A stretch of DNA of 64,000 nt from Pseudomonadota bacterium. GTDB lineage: Bacteria; Pseudomonadota; Gammaproteobacteria; Xanthomonadales; Rhodanobacteraceae. Position numbers and translations under genes: made by a program. The DNA lies in the NCBI GenBank assembly GCA_021794575.1, contig JAJYQO010000039.1:7160-71159 (forward strand). The letters are read 5' to 3'. How positions within the stretch are numbered: the stretch's first letter is position 1; every line of letters starts with the position of its first letter. The notes beneath the pieces were generated by a model that worked only from the letters and a program-made list of their open reading frames with translations, made no database searches and was not told the origin of the DNA. Positions 41,534 through 51,981 of the stretch are shown here, one piece after another.

Positions 41534-42460
41534 ATGCACACCTACGGCCTTGCCTTGACCGGATTCGAGGACGCCACGACCCGGCAACTCGCCGCATTGC
41601 TGTCCGAGCCTGGTGCGGAGCCCCGGCACTGGCGCCTCACCGGCGAAGCCGAGGCGGACGTGGTGATGGTGGATGCCGACACGCTGGGTGGCCACATGAC
41701 TTGGCTGAAGCTGGTCGGCACCGGACGCATCGCCGTGGCCTGCAGCGCCACGCCGGTCCGACCGGAAACGACCAGCGGCACGCTGCATCTATGCCTTCCC
41801 GCCACTGCTGACAGTCTGGGCACGGTCCTGGCGCACGCGCGCGCCAAGCTGCAGCCCGCGGCCCCCGCAATACCCGCGCAGCCGTCAACGGGCACGCCCG
41901 CGTCTGCAGGCCATATGCCATCCGCCGTCGCCCCAAAGCGGGTTTGCGATCTGCTGCTGGATGATGCCGGCTCGCCGCTGCGCATCGAGGCCGGTGAGCG
42001 CAGCATCGTGATCGATCCGCAGTTGGACCGCTGGTACGGAGAGAACGCGCTGAAGCCGCTGACCGCACTCCTGCACAGCCCTGCGCATGCAGCCATGACC
42101 CCCGACCCCGCCGCGCTGACCGCCGCACGTGCCGGCACCGGCCAGCCGCTGGCGCGATTGCGCTGGTTTGCGGCGCTGCTCGCCGATCCGGGCGCGCTGC
42201 CGCAGGGCGCGCGTGCCGAGAGCCGCCTGCGCCTCACGCGCTGGCCTGAGATCGAGCGCGAGTTTCCGCGCCACTTCCGTATCGCCTCGGCGCTGATGCG
42301 GCATCCGGCCACCGTGGCCGAAATTGCCGAACAGACCGGCGTGGAGCCGGCCGATGTGGCCGATTTCGCCCGTGCCGCACAGGCGCGCGGCATGCTCGAA
42401 GTGCTGCCCCCGGCCGCCGCGCCGGATGCGGCTCAGCCGATGCTGGCCGCGCGCAGGTAG
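41534..42460 (+). CDS. Uncharacterised protein; N-terminal pseudo-receiver-like segment and C-terminal winged-helix-like segment (tentative)
   Basis: Full-length ORF with coding character. C-terminus FRIASALMRHPATVAEIAEQTGVEPADVADFARAAQARGMLEV reads like a helix-turn-helix. Confidence 0.6.
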   Translation: MHTYGLALTGFEDATTRQLAALLSEPGAEPRHWRLTGEAEADVVMVDADTLGGHMTWLKLVGTGRIAVACSATPVRPETTSGTLHLCLPATADSLGTVLAHARAKLQPAAPAIPAQPSTGTPASAGHMPSAVAPKRVCDLLLDDAGSPLRIEAGERSIVIDPQLDRWYGENALKPLTALLHSPAHAAMTPDPAALTAARAGTGQPLARLRWFAALLADPGALPQGARAESRLRLTRWPEIEREFPRHFRIASALMRHPATVAEIAEQTGVEPADVADFARAAQARGMLEVLPPAAAPDAAQPMLAARR

Positions 42461-43044
42461 GCCACCACACCCCCCAGGAACATCTGCACCGACAGCGCCA
42501 CCAGCAACATGCCCATCAGGCGCTCCAGGGCGGTGAGCACCTGCTCGCCCAGCCAGCGGAACAAGTAGGTCGAAGACAACAGGATGGCGGCGGTGCCCAA
42601 CCAGGCGGCAAACAACGCCAGGCTCCAAGCGCCCAAACGTCCGGGCTGCTGGTTGGCCAACAACAGCAGCGCCGCCATGGTGCTGGGCCCGGCCACCGAG
42701 GGAATGGCCATGGGCACGATGAACGGCTCGCCGCCGCCGGTCTCGCCGAACAGTCCTTCCTTGGGCGGAAAGATCATGCGCACGCCGATCAAGAACAGCA
42801 CCAGGCCACCGGCAATCGACACCGATTCCTGCTTCAACTGCAGTACGCGCAGAATGAAACCGCCGCCTAGCAAGAAAGCGAACAGTACGCAAAGGGCGAT
42901 CAGCAGCTCGCGCACCAGCACCCAGCGCCGGCGCCGCGGCGCAACGTTCTTCAGCAGGCTGAGAAACAGCGGGATGTTGCCCAGCGGATCCATGATCAGA
43001 AACAGCAAGATCCCCGCCGACAGCGCGTTGATGTTGGGCTCCAT
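42433..43044 (-). CDS. MarC family membrane protein
   Basis: LFLIMDPLGNIPLFLSLLKNV, GGEPFIVPMAIPSVAGPSTMAALLLL, six TM segments. Confidence 0.93.
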   Translation of the reverse strand: MEPNINALSAGILLFLIMDPLGNIPLFLSLLKNVAPRRRRWVLVRELLIALCVLFAFLLGGGFILRVLQLKQESVSIAGGLVLFLIGVRMIFPPKEGLFGETGGGEPFIVPMAIPSVAGPSTMAALLLLANQQPGRLGAWSLALFAAWLGTAAILLSSTYLFRWLGEQVLTALERLMGMLLVALSVQMFLGGVVAYLRAASIG

Positions 43045-43046
43045 GC

Positions 43047-43817
43047 TCAGCCCTCCGCGCGCAGTTCCAGCACCTTCCCGCGCAGCGGCGCGGCGGCGGC
43101 GCCGAGCAGCCAGGCCAGTGCGGCAGCGGCAGCGGTGGGCTCCGGCTGCGCGCTGACCGCCTCGCCGAAATATGCTACGCGGCGCAATGCGGTGCGCATC
43201 GGCGCCGGGCGCAGCGCATGAACACGCAACGGGCCCTCGTGATGCTCCTCGGCCAGGATCGAGAACAGACCCTCGAGCGCGCACTTGGCCACGCCATAGC
43301 CGCCCCAGTGCGCGCGGCGCACGCGCGCCGCGTCATCCAGCACGAAGGCGATGGCGCTGTCGGCGCGCTGCTTCAGCAAGGGCAGCGTGGCCTGGATCAG
43401 CAGCAGCGGCGCACTGAGGTTGACGTGGATCTGGCTCAGCCACAATTCGGGCTCGATCAGCGCAAGCGGCGTCAGCCCGTCGAAACGCGCAGCGGTGAAG
43501 GCCACAGCATCCAGCCCGCCCAGCTCGGTTTCGATGCGCGTGGCCATCTCGGCATAGTCCTTGGGCGTGGCGCCTTCCAGGTTCAGCGGATAGATCGCCG
43601 GCTGCGGCGCGCCCAGCGCCACGACCTCGTCGTAGACCTGCTCCAGGGCACGAACGTGGCGGCCCAGCAGCACCAGTGTGGCGCCTGCGCGCGCGCAAGC
43701 CTCGACGGCGGCGCGTCCGAGACCGCCCGTGGCGCCGACTACCAGCACCACGCGCCCTGCCAGGGCCTGTGCGGCCGGAGTGAATGCCGTGCCGCATGCG
43801 GATGTCGCGGCGTTCAC
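43047..43817 (-). CDS. SDR-family NAD(P)-dependent oxidoreductase (YciK-like), GTG start
   Basis: GRVVLVVGATGGLGRAAVEACARAGATLVLLGR, GGYGVAKCALEGL. GTGA overlap with grxD stop. Confidence 0.88.
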   Translation of the reverse strand: MNAATSACGTAFTPAAQALAGRVVLVVGATGGLGRAAVEACARAGATLVLLGRHVRALEQVYDEVVALGAPQPAIYPLNLEGATPKDYAEMATRIETELGGLDAVAFTAARFDGLTPLALIEPELWLSQIHVNLSAPLLLIQATLPLLKQRADSAIAFVLDDAARVRRAHWGGYGVAKCALEGLFSILAEEHHEGPLRVHALRPAPMRTALRRVAYFGEAVSAQPEPTAAAAALAWLLGAAAAPLRGKVLELRAEG

Positions 43818-44143
43818 GCCGCGGTCCCGTGCGGCGCGGTCTCCTGCGCCAGACGCAGCAGCTCGCCCGAGGCCTTCAGCTCCAGCACGATGTCGCAGCC
43901 GCCCAGCAATTCGCCGTGCAGGAATAGCTGCGGAAACGTGGGCCAGTTGGCGTAACGCGGCAAGGCGGCGCGTAGCTCGGGATCCTCGAGGATGTTGATC
44001 GCGTGGAACGGCGCGGCGACCTCGCGCAGCACCTGTACCGCACGGCTCGAGTAACCGCACATCGGATACTGCGGCGTACCCTTCATGAACAGCACCAGCG
44101 GGTGCGCGTCGAGTAGGGCCTTGATCCGCTCGTTCACATCCAT
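43814..44143 (-). CDS. grxD: Monothiol glutaredoxin, Grx4 family
   Basis: LVLFMKGTPQYPMCGYSSRAVQVL, WPTFPQLFLHGELLGGCDIVLEL. Confidence 0.94.
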   Translation of the reverse strand: MDVNERIKALLDAHPLVLFMKGTPQYPMCGYSSRAVQVLREVAAPFHAINILEDPELRAALPRYANWPTFPQLFLHGELLGGCDIVLELKASGELLRLAQETAPHGTAA

Positions 44144-44257
44144 CGCCGCACCGTTAGACTAGGCTGCTCGCAGCCGCATCGGGCGCGCAGTCTAGCAGCG
44201 CCGGGCCCCTGGCTCCTTCCGTGTGCGGCATTTTCTCCCTGACGAACGGAGCGTCTC

Positions 44258-44836
44258 ATGACCATCGAACTTCCCGCCCTTCCCTACGACCGCGCCGCGC
44301 TCGAGCCGCACATCTCGGCGGAAACCATCGACTTCCACTACGGCAAGCACCATGCCACCTACGTCACCAATACCAACAACCTGATCAAGGGCACCGAGTT
44401 CGAGTCGATGGACCTCGAGCAGATCGTGCGCAAGTCCAGCGGCGGCCTGTTCAACAACGCGGCGCAGGTGTGGAATCACACGTTCTACTGGAACTCGCTC
44501 TCGCCCAAGGGCGGCGGCGATCCCGCTGGCAAGCTGGCCGATGCGCTGGTCAAGGCATTCGGCTCGATCGACAAATTCCGCGAAGAGTTCGGCAAGCTGG
44601 CCGTCGGCACCTTCGGCTCCGGATGGGCCTGGCTGGTGCAGCGCCCGGACGGTAGCCTGGGCTTGGCCAGCACCGCCAACGCGGCCACGCCGCTGACCGG
44701 CGCCGACCGCGCGCTGCTGACCTGCGATGTGTGGGAACACGCGTATTACATCGACTACCGCAACGCGCGCGCCAAGTACATCGAGTCGTTCTGGAAGCTG
44801 GTCAACTGGGATTTCGCCGCCAGTCGCATGAGTTGA
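44258..44836 (+). CDS. sodB: Superoxide dismutase, Fe type
   Basis: [63 protein letters not shown]. Confidence 0.95.
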   Translation: MTIELPALPYDRAALEPHISAETIDFHYGKHHATYVTNTNNLIKGTEFESMDLEQIVRKSSGGLFNNAAQVWNHTFYWNSLSPKGGGDPAGKLADALVKAFGSIDKFREEFGKLAVGTFGSGWAWLVQRPDGSLGLASTANAATPLTGADRALLTCDVWEHAYYIDYRNARAKYIESFWKLVNWDFAASRMS

Positions 44837-44863
44837 GGCCGGCGCCGGACACCTGCGCTGCGG

Positions 44864-46063
44864 CTACCGCGCCGCGGCGGGTGCGCGCTCAGGGCAAGGC
44901 GCCCACACTTCCGGCAGCACCGCCCGCGCGGGCGCCAGCTGCTCCGCGCGCGCCAGGACACGGGCCATGTCGCCGGCGCGGGCAGCAAGCGTCGCGTCAT
45001 CGCGCGCGCAGACCGTGGCATGGCCCACCTTGCGCCCCGGACGCGGCGCCTTGCCGTAATCGTGCCAATGCACACCGGGCAGCGCCAGCGCAGCGGCGGC
45101 AGGCTCGGGAAGGCTGCCGATCCAGTTGAACATCAGACTGTTCGCACACAGCGCAGTGTCACCCAGTGGCCAGCCCAGCACCGCGCGGATGTGGTTCTCG
45201 AACTGGCTGGTGACCGCGCCTTCGAGCGTCCAGTGCCCGGAATTGTGCACGCGCGGCGCCATCTCGTTACCCAGCAACCGGCCCCCGTGCTCGAACAGTT
45301 CCAGTGCCAGCACGCCCACGTAATCCAGCCGCTCGGCCAGCGCGCGCGCGCGCGCGATGGCGGCGGCTGCCAGTGCGGCGTCCGCTGCCGCCGGCGCCTG
45401 GCTCAGGGCCAGGATGCCCTCGTGGTGCCAGTTGCGCGTCAGCGGCCAGGCGCGGAACTCGCCCGCACGTCCGCGCGCGGCGAGCACGGACAACTCGCGC
45501 GTGAACGGCACGAACGCCTCCAGCACCAGGCCATGCGGTTCGGCCTGCGGACCCAGTGCCGCCCAAGCGGCATCCAGATCCGTCGGCGCACGCAGCCGGA
45601 ACTGGCCCTTGCCGTCATAACCGAGGCGGCGCGTCTTCAGGATGGCGGGCAGGCCGGTCACGACCACCGCAGCGTCCAGTTCGGCGCGCGTGGCCACCGC
45701 GGCGAAAGCCGGCGTTTCCAGACCGATGCCGCGAAACACGGTCTTCTCGGTGACGCGATCCTGCGCCACCGTCAGCGCCGCCGGATTGGGATACACCGGC
45801 ACGCGCCCGCTCAGCCACTCCGCTGTTTCCGCAGGCACGTTCTCGAAATCGAACGTGACCACGTCGACCTCGGCGGCAAAGCGCGCCAGGCTGTCGGTGT
45901 CGCGCCAGTCCGCCACGCGCAGCGGCGCTACCTGCCCGGCACAAGCGTCGGGACTGCCATCGACCACCACGAAATTGACCCCCAGCGGTGCGCCGGCCAG
46001 AACCAGCATGCGCGCCAGCTGGCCCCCACCGAGGATGCCGACGACCGGCTGGCGCCTGCTCAC
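44864..46063 (-). CDS. purK: 5-(carboxyamino)imidazole ribonucleotide synthase, GTG start
   Basis: [67 protein letters not shown]. Confidence 0.95.
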   Translation of the reverse strand: MSRRQPVVGILGGGQLARMLVLAGAPLGVNFVVVDGSPDACAGQVAPLRVADWRDTDSLARFAAEVDVVTFDFENVPAETAEWLSGRVPVYPNPAALTVAQDRVTEKTVFRGIGLETPAFAAVATRAELDAAVVVTGLPAILKTRRLGYDGKGQFRLRAPTDLDAAWAALGPQAEPHGLVLEAFVPFTRELSVLAARGRAGEFRAWPLTRNWHHEGILALSQAPAAADAALAAAAIARARALAERLDYVGVLALELFEHGGRLLGNEMAPRVHNSGHWTLEGAVTSQFENHIRAVLGWPLGDTALCANSLMFNWIGSLPEPAAAALALPGVHWHDYGKAPRPGRKVGHATVCARDDATLAARAGDMARVLARAEQLAPARAVLPEVWAPCPERAPAAAR

Positions 46064-46572
46064 GGGGCAGGCTCGCGCGGATCGGCTGCCGCCAGCACGG
46101 CGTCGGTCTGAGCCTTGCGGAAGTCGGCCAGCCGCGCCGACAAGATGGGATCGTGCACGGCCAAGATGGCCGCGGCGAGCAGCGCAGCGTTGACCGCACC
46201 GGCGCGACCGATGGCCAGCGTGCCCACCGGGATGCCGGCCGGCATCTGCACGATCGACAGCAGCGAGTCCATGCCGTTCAGCGCGTGCGATTGCACCGGC
46301 ACACCCAACACCGGCAGTTGCGTCTTTGCCGCGAGCATGCCGGGCAGATGTGCGGCACCGCCGGCGCCGGCGATGATCACCGCGATGCCGCGTGCGGGCG
46401 CCTGCTCGGCATATGCGTAGAGCAAGTCCGGCGTGCGGTGCGCGGAGACCACGCGCACCTCGTGCGCAATGCCGATCTGTTCCAGCGTGCGCGCAGCGTG
46501 CTGCAGCGTGTCCCAGTCCGAACGCGAGCCCATCACCACGCCGACGCGCGGATTCTGCAGGGATTCGGGCAT
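46060..46572 (-). CDS. purE: 5-(carboxyamino)imidazole ribonucleotide mutase
   Basis: [75 protein letters not shown]. Confidence 0.96.
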   Translation of the reverse strand: MPESLQNPRVGVVMGSRSDWDTLQHAARTLEQIGIAHEVRVVSAHRTPDLLYAYAEQAPARGIAVIIAGAGGAAHLPGMLAAKTQLPVLGVPVQSHALNGMDSLLSIVQMPAGIPVGTLAIGRAGAVNAALLAAAILAVHDPILSARLADFRKAQTDAVLAAADPREPAP

Positions 46573-46626
46573 TGGCCAGTCTCGCCAAAACGGCTATCGT
46601 ACATGCGCTCCGTACGGCCACGCATC

Positions 46627-46893
46627 ATGGATTCCCGCCTGCTCGAAATTCTGGTCTGCCCGCTCAGCAAAACGCCGCTGCGCACGCTGACGCGCGCCGA
46701 ACTGGAGGCCTTGAACCGTGCCATCGGCAGCGGCGCGGTGCAGACCGTGTCGGGCTCCGCCGTGGCTGCGCCGTTGCGCGCCGGGCTGATCACCCGCGAT
46801 GGTAAGGTGATCTATCGCGTCGACGATGGCATACCCGTGCTGCTTGCCGACGAAGGCATCGGCACCGTGCAATTGAACGACTTTCCGCGCTGA
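46627..46893 (+). CDS. Trm112 family protein
   Basis: MDSRLLEILVCPLSKTPL...RAGLITRDGKVIYRVDDGIPVLLADE. Confidence 0.88.
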   Translation: MDSRLLEILVCPLSKTPLRTLTRAELEALNRAIGSGAVQTVSGSAVAAPLRAGLITRDGKVIYRVDDGIPVLLADEGIGTVQLNDFPR

Positions 46894-46941
46894 CCCCGCT
46901 TCGTGATCGCAGTCACACTGCGGCCGGGGCGAAGCAGGACA

Positions 46942-49263
46942 ATGACAACCCGTACCCGTGTGCCTGTCGCAGTCATGAGCGCCTCCGAAGAATCCGCTCC
47001 CGCCAAGGTCGTACCCATCGTGCCGCGCCGCGCCGAGCCGGGCCGGCCGGGTGAATTGTTGAGCGGGGTGCGCAACATCGCCACACGCCACCTGCAGGCG
47101 CTCACTGCGAGCCTGTTCGACAGCTTGGACGATGCGCTGTTCGATCTGGCCGAGAAGGCCGCCAGCAATGCGCTGCAGGTCGAATACTTCGACGGCATGC
47201 GTGAACTGCGCAAGAAGCGCGGTCTGATCGAGCGCCTGTTCGTCGAGGACATCGTGCAGCGCCTCTCCGACCTTTCGGCCGGGCGCCTGCGCGAGCGCCG
47301 CACCCTCAACGAGAGCAGTGCCGTGCACAGCGAGTTGAGCCTGGTCGAGGACGCGGAGCTGGAGGAATCACTGGCTGTCGGCAGCATGGCCAGCAAGGCC
47401 GAGCAGCGCCTGGCGCGCAGCCTGTTCGCGCTGAACGAGCGGCTTGCCGTGCTGGCCGGCGGCCTGCGCTTCGACAACGCGCTGGGGCCGCTCGATCCGG
47501 GGGCGCTGGCACAGGGATTCCGCAACGCGCTGCGCGACCTGGAAACCGGCGTGCGCGTCAAACTGATCGTCTACAAGTTATTCGACCGCTACGTGATGAG
47601 TGGCGCCGAGGCCCTGTACGAAGAACTGAACCTCAACCTGGCGCAAGCCGGCGTGCTGCCGCAGATCCGCCAGCCCGGAAGCGGGCGCGCCGCGATGGCG
47701 GCGCAGACACCGGCGGCGGCCACGCCGCAACGAGGTATGGCCACCTCCGGCGAAGACCTGGCCGCGCAGGCCGATCTGTTGACCCAGCTCAGCAGCCTGC
47801 TGGCGGCGCGGCGCGGGCCAGGCGAAACGCCGCCCGGCGGAATGACGCTGCCGGCGCCGGCGCCGGGTTACAGCGCAGTGCCGCTACCGGGTCCGGCCGA
47901 ACTGCTGGGCGCGCTGACGCTGCTGCAGGCCGAGATCGCGCGCGCCAACCTGGCCGCACGTAGCGCCAACGAGGCGCTGGGTGAAGTACGCCACGTCAAG
48001 AATGACTTGCTCGAGCAGGTTTCGCGCATCAGCGGTCAAGTGCGTACACGCGTGTCCGAGGCCGACGAGGACACCATCGACCTGGTCAGCATGCTGTTCG
48101 AGTTTATCTTGCAGGATCGCAATCTGCCGGCCGAGATGCAGGCTTTGCTGGCACGATTGCAAATCCCCTATCTCAAGGTCGCCATCCTCGACCGCCGACT
48201 ATTCGCGCAACGCGCGCACCCGGCACGACGGCTGCTCGACACCCTGGCCGATTCCGCCAAAGGCTGGTCACGCGAATCCGATCCGGACCAGCGGCTGCTG
48301 GGTGATGTGCGTGCGGTGGTGGAGCGCCTGCTGCAGGATTTCGACGATGATCTGGGCGTTTTCGAGCGCCTTCTGGGAGAGTTCACCACACAGTTGGAGA
48401 CGCACCGCAAGCGTGCCGAACTGACTGAGTTGCGCGCCGCCGAAGCGGCACGCGGGCGCGAAAAACTCGATCACGCGCGGCGCACCGCCGCCAATGCCGT
48501 GCTCGACCACTTGCAGGACCGCAATCCGCCGCAACTGGTACGCAGCCTGCTGACGCGGCCCTGGGCCAATTATCTGGTGCTGCTATTGCTGCGCCAGGGC
48601 GCCGAGGCACCGGAGTTTCGCGCGGCGCTGCGCTTCATGGATGATCTGCTGTGGAGCTTCGAGCCCAAGCCCGATGCCGCCGCACGCCAGCGGCTGCGCG
48701 CGCTGCTGCCCGAACTGGAGCGCAACCTGCGTCAGGGCCTGGCCACGGTGGCGCTGCAGGAGCCCGACCAGAACCGCCTGCTCGAGCAGCTCAATGCGCT
48801 GTACCGGCCGCTGCTGGGCGAATCAGGCGCCATCGGCACACCGTCAGTCGCGCTCTCCGGCAACGCCGTGGACATCGAAACCGTGCTGCCGCCGGCGTTG
48901 GAGCCGGAGCCCATTGCAATCCACGCCGTCGCCGACCTCGACGCCGACGCCGCAAACATCCCCAGCGAGGCGTTGGAAACCGTGCGTATGCTCAAGGCGG
49001 GCTGCTGGTTCGAGTTCATCGCAGCCGATGCCGCCCGCGAGCGCGCCAAGCTGTCGTGGGTCAGTCCGATCAGCGGGCGCTACCTGTTCGTCAACCGGCG
49101 TGGCCTGAAGGTAGCCGACAAATCCGCCGCGCAATTGGCTGCCGAAATCGACTCCGGCCAGGCCGTGCTGCTCGAGGAAGTGCCGCTGTTCGATCGCGCG
49201 CTGGATGCCATCGTCGAACGCCTGCGCAACGCGCAACCGGAAGCAGGCCGCACAGGCGCATGA
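46942..49263 (+). CDS. DUF1631 domain-containing protein
   Basis: Long charged protein with conserved DUF1631-like C-terminus (AGCWFEFIAADAARERAKLSWVSPISGRYLFVNRRGLKVADKSAAQLAAEI). Confidence 0.85.
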   Translation: MTTRTRVPVAVMSASEESAPAKVVPIVPRRAEPGRPGELLSGVRNIATRHLQALTASLFDSLDDALFDLAEKAASNALQVEYFDGMRELRKKRGLIERLFVEDIVQRLSDLSAGRLRERRTLNESSAVHSELSLVEDAELEESLAVGSMASKAEQRLARSLFALNERLAVLAGGLRFDNALGPLDPGALAQGFRNALRDLETGVRVKLIVYKLFDRYVMSGAEALYEELNLNLAQAGVLPQIRQPGSGRAAMAAQTPAAATPQRGMATSGEDLAAQADLLTQLSSLLAARRGPGETPPGGMTLPAPAPGYSAVPLPGPAELLGALTLLQAEIARANLAARSANEALGEVRHVKNDLLEQVSRISGQVRTRVSEADEDTIDLVSMLFEFILQDRNLPAEMQALLARLQIPYLKVAILDRRLFAQRAHPARRLLDTLADSAKGWSRESDPDQRLLGDVRAVVERLLQDFDDDLGVFERLLGEFTTQLETHRKRAELTELRAAEAARGREKLDHARRTAANAVLDHLQDRNPPQLVRSLLTRPWANYLVLLLLRQGAEAPEFRAALRFMDDLLWSFEPKPDAAARQRLRALLPELERNLRQGLATVALQEPDQNRLLEQLNALYRPLLGESGAIGTPSVALSGNAVDIETVLPPALEPEPIAIHAVADLDADAANIPSEALETVRMLKAGCWFEFIAADAARERAKLSWVSPISGRYLFVNRRGLKVADKSAAQLAAEIDSGQAVLLEEVPLFDRALDAIVERLRNAQPEAGRTGA

Positions 49264-50108
49264 GTCGCAGCACGCTGCGGCCCGTGGAGGCGGCTGCGAT
49301 CGAGGGAGACGTCGCGCGCGCGCTGGCCGAGGACATCGGCAGCGGAGACGTGACTTCCGATCTGCTGCCGGACGTGCCACTGCGCGCACGCCTGGTCTGC
49401 CGCGAACATGCCGTTCTGGCCGGCGCGCCATGGTTCGAGGCCTGCCTGCGCGCGCTCGATGCATCAGCGCGCTGCATCTGGCGCGTCGCCGACGGCGAGG
49501 TGCTGTACGCCGGCGCCAGCGTCTGCGAGATCGAAGCCCGCGGCCGGGCGCTGCTGGGCGCAGAGCGCTGCGCGATCAATTTCCTACAGACGCTCTCCGG
49601 CACTGCCACCAGCACGGCCGCCTACGTGGCGGCCGTAGCCGGCACCGGCGCACGCATCATCGACACGCGCAAAACGCTGCCCGGATTGCGTCTGGCGCAA
49701 AAATACGCGGTGCGCTGCGGCGGCGGCGGCAACCACCGCATCGGTCTTTACGACATGGTGCTGATCAAGGAAAACCACATCGTGGCGGCGGGCGGCATTA
49801 CGCCTGCGGTCACGGCCGCACGCGCGCTGCATGCGTCGCTGCCGGTGGAGGTCGAGGTGGAGACCCTGGCCCAGCTCGATGAAGCGCTGGCGCTGGCGCC
49901 CACCCGCATCCTGCTGGACAACTTCACGCTCGATGACCTGGTCGAGGCGGTGCGGCGCAGCGCCGGCCGCGTTGCACTGGAAGCATCCGGCGGCATCGAT
50001 CTGCCGGGACTGCGGGCGCTGGCCGAAACCGGCGTGGATTACATCTCGATCGGCGCGCTGACCAAGCACGTGCGCGCGGTCGATTTCTCGCTGCGCGTCG
50101 TCGAATGA
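49260..50108 (+). CDS. nadC: Nicotinate-nucleotide pyrophosphorylase (carboxylating)
   Basis: ALAEDIGSGDVTSDLL, INFLQTLSGTATSTAAYVAAVAGTGARIIDTRKTLPGLRLAQKYAVRCGGGGNHRIGLYDMVLIKENH. Confidence 0.97.
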   Translation: MSRSTLRPVEAAAIEGDVARALAEDIGSGDVTSDLLPDVPLRARLVCREHAVLAGAPWFEACLRALDASARCIWRVADGEVLYAGASVCEIEARGRALLGAERCAINFLQTLSGTATSTAAYVAAVAGTGARIIDTRKTLPGLRLAQKYAVRCGGGGNHRIGLYDMVLIKENHIVAAGGITPAVTAARALHASLPVEVEVETLAQLDEALALAPTRILLDNFTLDDLVEAVRRSAGRVALEASGGIDLPGLRALAETGVDYISIGALTKHVRAVDFSLRVVE

Positions 50109-50128
50109 CCCGCGGCGCGGACGCGCGT

Positions 50129-50590
50129 CTACTTGATGACGCGCAGGTGCGGCGGTTTCTTCACGGGGGGCTCCGCGCCATCACCGGCGGGATCGGCATC
50201 GACGGTTGCTGGCGGGGTGGTGCTGGTCGCTGACGCTGCCGCATCGGTGTTGGGCTCGGAATCGGGCGGGAACACCATGCCCTGGGCATTTTCGCGTGCG
50301 TACACCGCCTCCACCGCGTTCATCGGGACGTACACCGACTGGCTGACACCGCCGAACCGTGCCTGGAAGGCGATCGCCTCGTTGTCGATGCGCAGATGCG
50401 CCACCGCGCGCAGCGCGATGTTCAGAGTCACCTTGCCTTCGCGCACCGCGAAGGACGGCACGCGCACGCCGGGTATGCGCGCATCCACCTGGATATGCGG
50501 CGTCAGGCCGTTGTCGTTGATCCACTCCACCAGCGCGCGCACCAGATAGGGGCGGCTGGAGTTCATGGTGGGCGCGGGAGCTTCGCTCAC
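50129..50590 (-). CDS. sspB: ClpXP protease specificity-enhancing factor
   Basis: SSRPYLVRALVEWINDNGLTPHIQVDA...NEAIAFQARFGGVSQSVYVPMNAVEAVYARENAQGMVF. Confidence 0.94.
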   Translation of the reverse strand: MSEAPAPTMNSSRPYLVRALVEWINDNGLTPHIQVDARIPGVRVPSFAVREGKVTLNIALRAVAHLRIDNEAIAFQARFGGVSQSVYVPMNAVEAVYARENAQGMVFPPDSEPNTDAAASATSTTPPATVDADPAGDGAEPPVKKPPHLRVIK

Positions 50591-51210
50591 TGGCGCAGCG
50601 CCCGTTCGTCGGCGGTCAGGCTGCGGGCGAAACCCTGGCTGGCGAACAGACGCTCGCCGTAGTCGGTCACCGGCGCCGCGCTGCGCGGCAAGTCGATGCC
50701 CAGCGCCGGCAAGCGCCAGATCAGCGGTGCCACCAGGCAGTCGGCCAGACTGATCTCGTTGTTGAGCACGAATTTGGCCATCTTGAACAGGGGCACGGAT
50801 GCCAGCAGCGATTCACGCAGTTGGCGGCGCGCAGTCTCGCCCGTTCGCCCCCCCGCCTTGATGGCCGCCACCATGGGCAGCCAGTCGCGTTCCACGCGCG
50901 TCTGCAGCAGGCGCAGACGGGCGCGCGACTGCGGATCGATCGGCATCAGCGGCGGATGCGGGAAACGCTCGTCGATGTACTCGCAGATCACCGTGGTTTC
51001 GTACAGTGTCAGGTCGCGGTCGATCAGCGTGGGCGCGCTGACGTAGGGGTTCAACTCGGCCAGTTCCGACGGTGGCTTGGCCGCATCGACCAGTTCGCGC
51101 TCATACGAGACACCTTTCGCCGCCAATACCAGCCGCACGCGATGGCACTGGATGTCATCGGCCAGTGTGTACAGCGTCAACACGTTGCGCAAGCGCGGGT
51201 TATGCGCCAT
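50587..51210 (-). CDS. sspA: Stringent starvation protein A (GST-like)
   Basis: TLYTLADDIQCHRVRLVLAAKGVSYERELVD..., ICEYIDERFPHPPLMPIDP, adjacent to sspB. Confidence 0.92.
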   Translation of the reverse strand: MAHNPRLRNVLTLYTLADDIQCHRVRLVLAAKGVSYERELVDAAKPPSELAELNPYVSAPTLIDRDLTLYETTVICEYIDERFPHPPLMPIDPQSRARLRLLQTRVERDWLPMVAAIKAGGRTGETARRQLRESLLASVPLFKMAKFVLNNEISLADCLVAPLIWRLPALGIDLPRSAAPVTDYGERLFASQGFARSLTADERALRQ

Positions 51211-51243
51211 GGACTACCCCCCGACAGCGCGCCCCGGCACGGA

Positions 51244-51981
51244 TCAATGAATGTCCTTCCAGTACTCGCGCTTGAGAAAAACGGCAAGCAGAGAAAACGC
51301 GACCAGATACATCAGCACCCATAGGCCCAGACGTTCGCGCTCGTAGGTGTTGGGTTCGGCCACGTAGGTCAGAAAAGCGGTTACGTCACGCGCGGTGCGA
51401 TCGAACTGCTCCGGCGTTTCCAGTCCGGGCTGGTTGATCTCGAGTTTCTCGACCTTCGCGTCCTCGCCTGGCTTGGCCGCTGCGTAGACTGCGGTCTGCA
51501 CGCCCTGCAGCGACCACAGCGGGTCGGGCATGGATGCGTTGGGGAACACCGTGTTGTTCCAGCCCACTGGCCGCGAGGGATCGAGGTAAAACGACTTCAG
51601 GTAGCTGTAAACCCAGTTCTCGCCCTTGGTGCGAACCTCCAGCGAGAGATCCGGCGGCGCCTTGCCAAACCATTTCGTGGCATCGGCGGCGGGCATGCTG
51701 GATATGGCGTGGTCGCCGAACTTGGCGCCGTTGAAGTCGAAATTGTCCAGCACCTGTTTTTCACTGAGGCCGAGATCCTGGCTGATGCGCTCGTAACGCA
51801 TGTATTCCAGCGAATGGCAGCCCGCGCAGTAGTTGAAGAAGACGCGCGCGCCGCGCTGTACCGAGGCGATGTCGTGCAGGTTGACATGTGCCTCGTAGAG
51901 CGTGGCGGCCCCTTCCTGGGCCAAGACCTGACCGGAGAGCAGCACCAGCAGGGCGGCACCCGCGAATATGCGCTTATTCAT
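51244..51981 (-). CDS. petC: Cytochrome bc1 complex cytochrome c1 subunit
   Basis: VFFNYCAGCHSLEYMRYERIS heme-binding CxxCH, C-terminal TM anchor. Confidence 0.95.
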   Translation of the reverse strand: MNKRIFAGAALLVLLSGQVLAQEGAATLYEAHVNLHDIASVQRGARVFFNYCAGCHSLEYMRYERISQDLGLSEKQVLDNFDFNGAKFGDHAISSMPAADATKWFGKAPPDLSLEVRTKGENWVYSYLKSFYLDPSRPVGWNNTVFPNASMPDPLWSLQGVQTAVYAAAKPGEDAKVEKLEINQPGLETPEQFDRTARDVTAFLTYVAEPNTYERERLGLWVLMYLVAFSLLAVFLKREYWKDIH

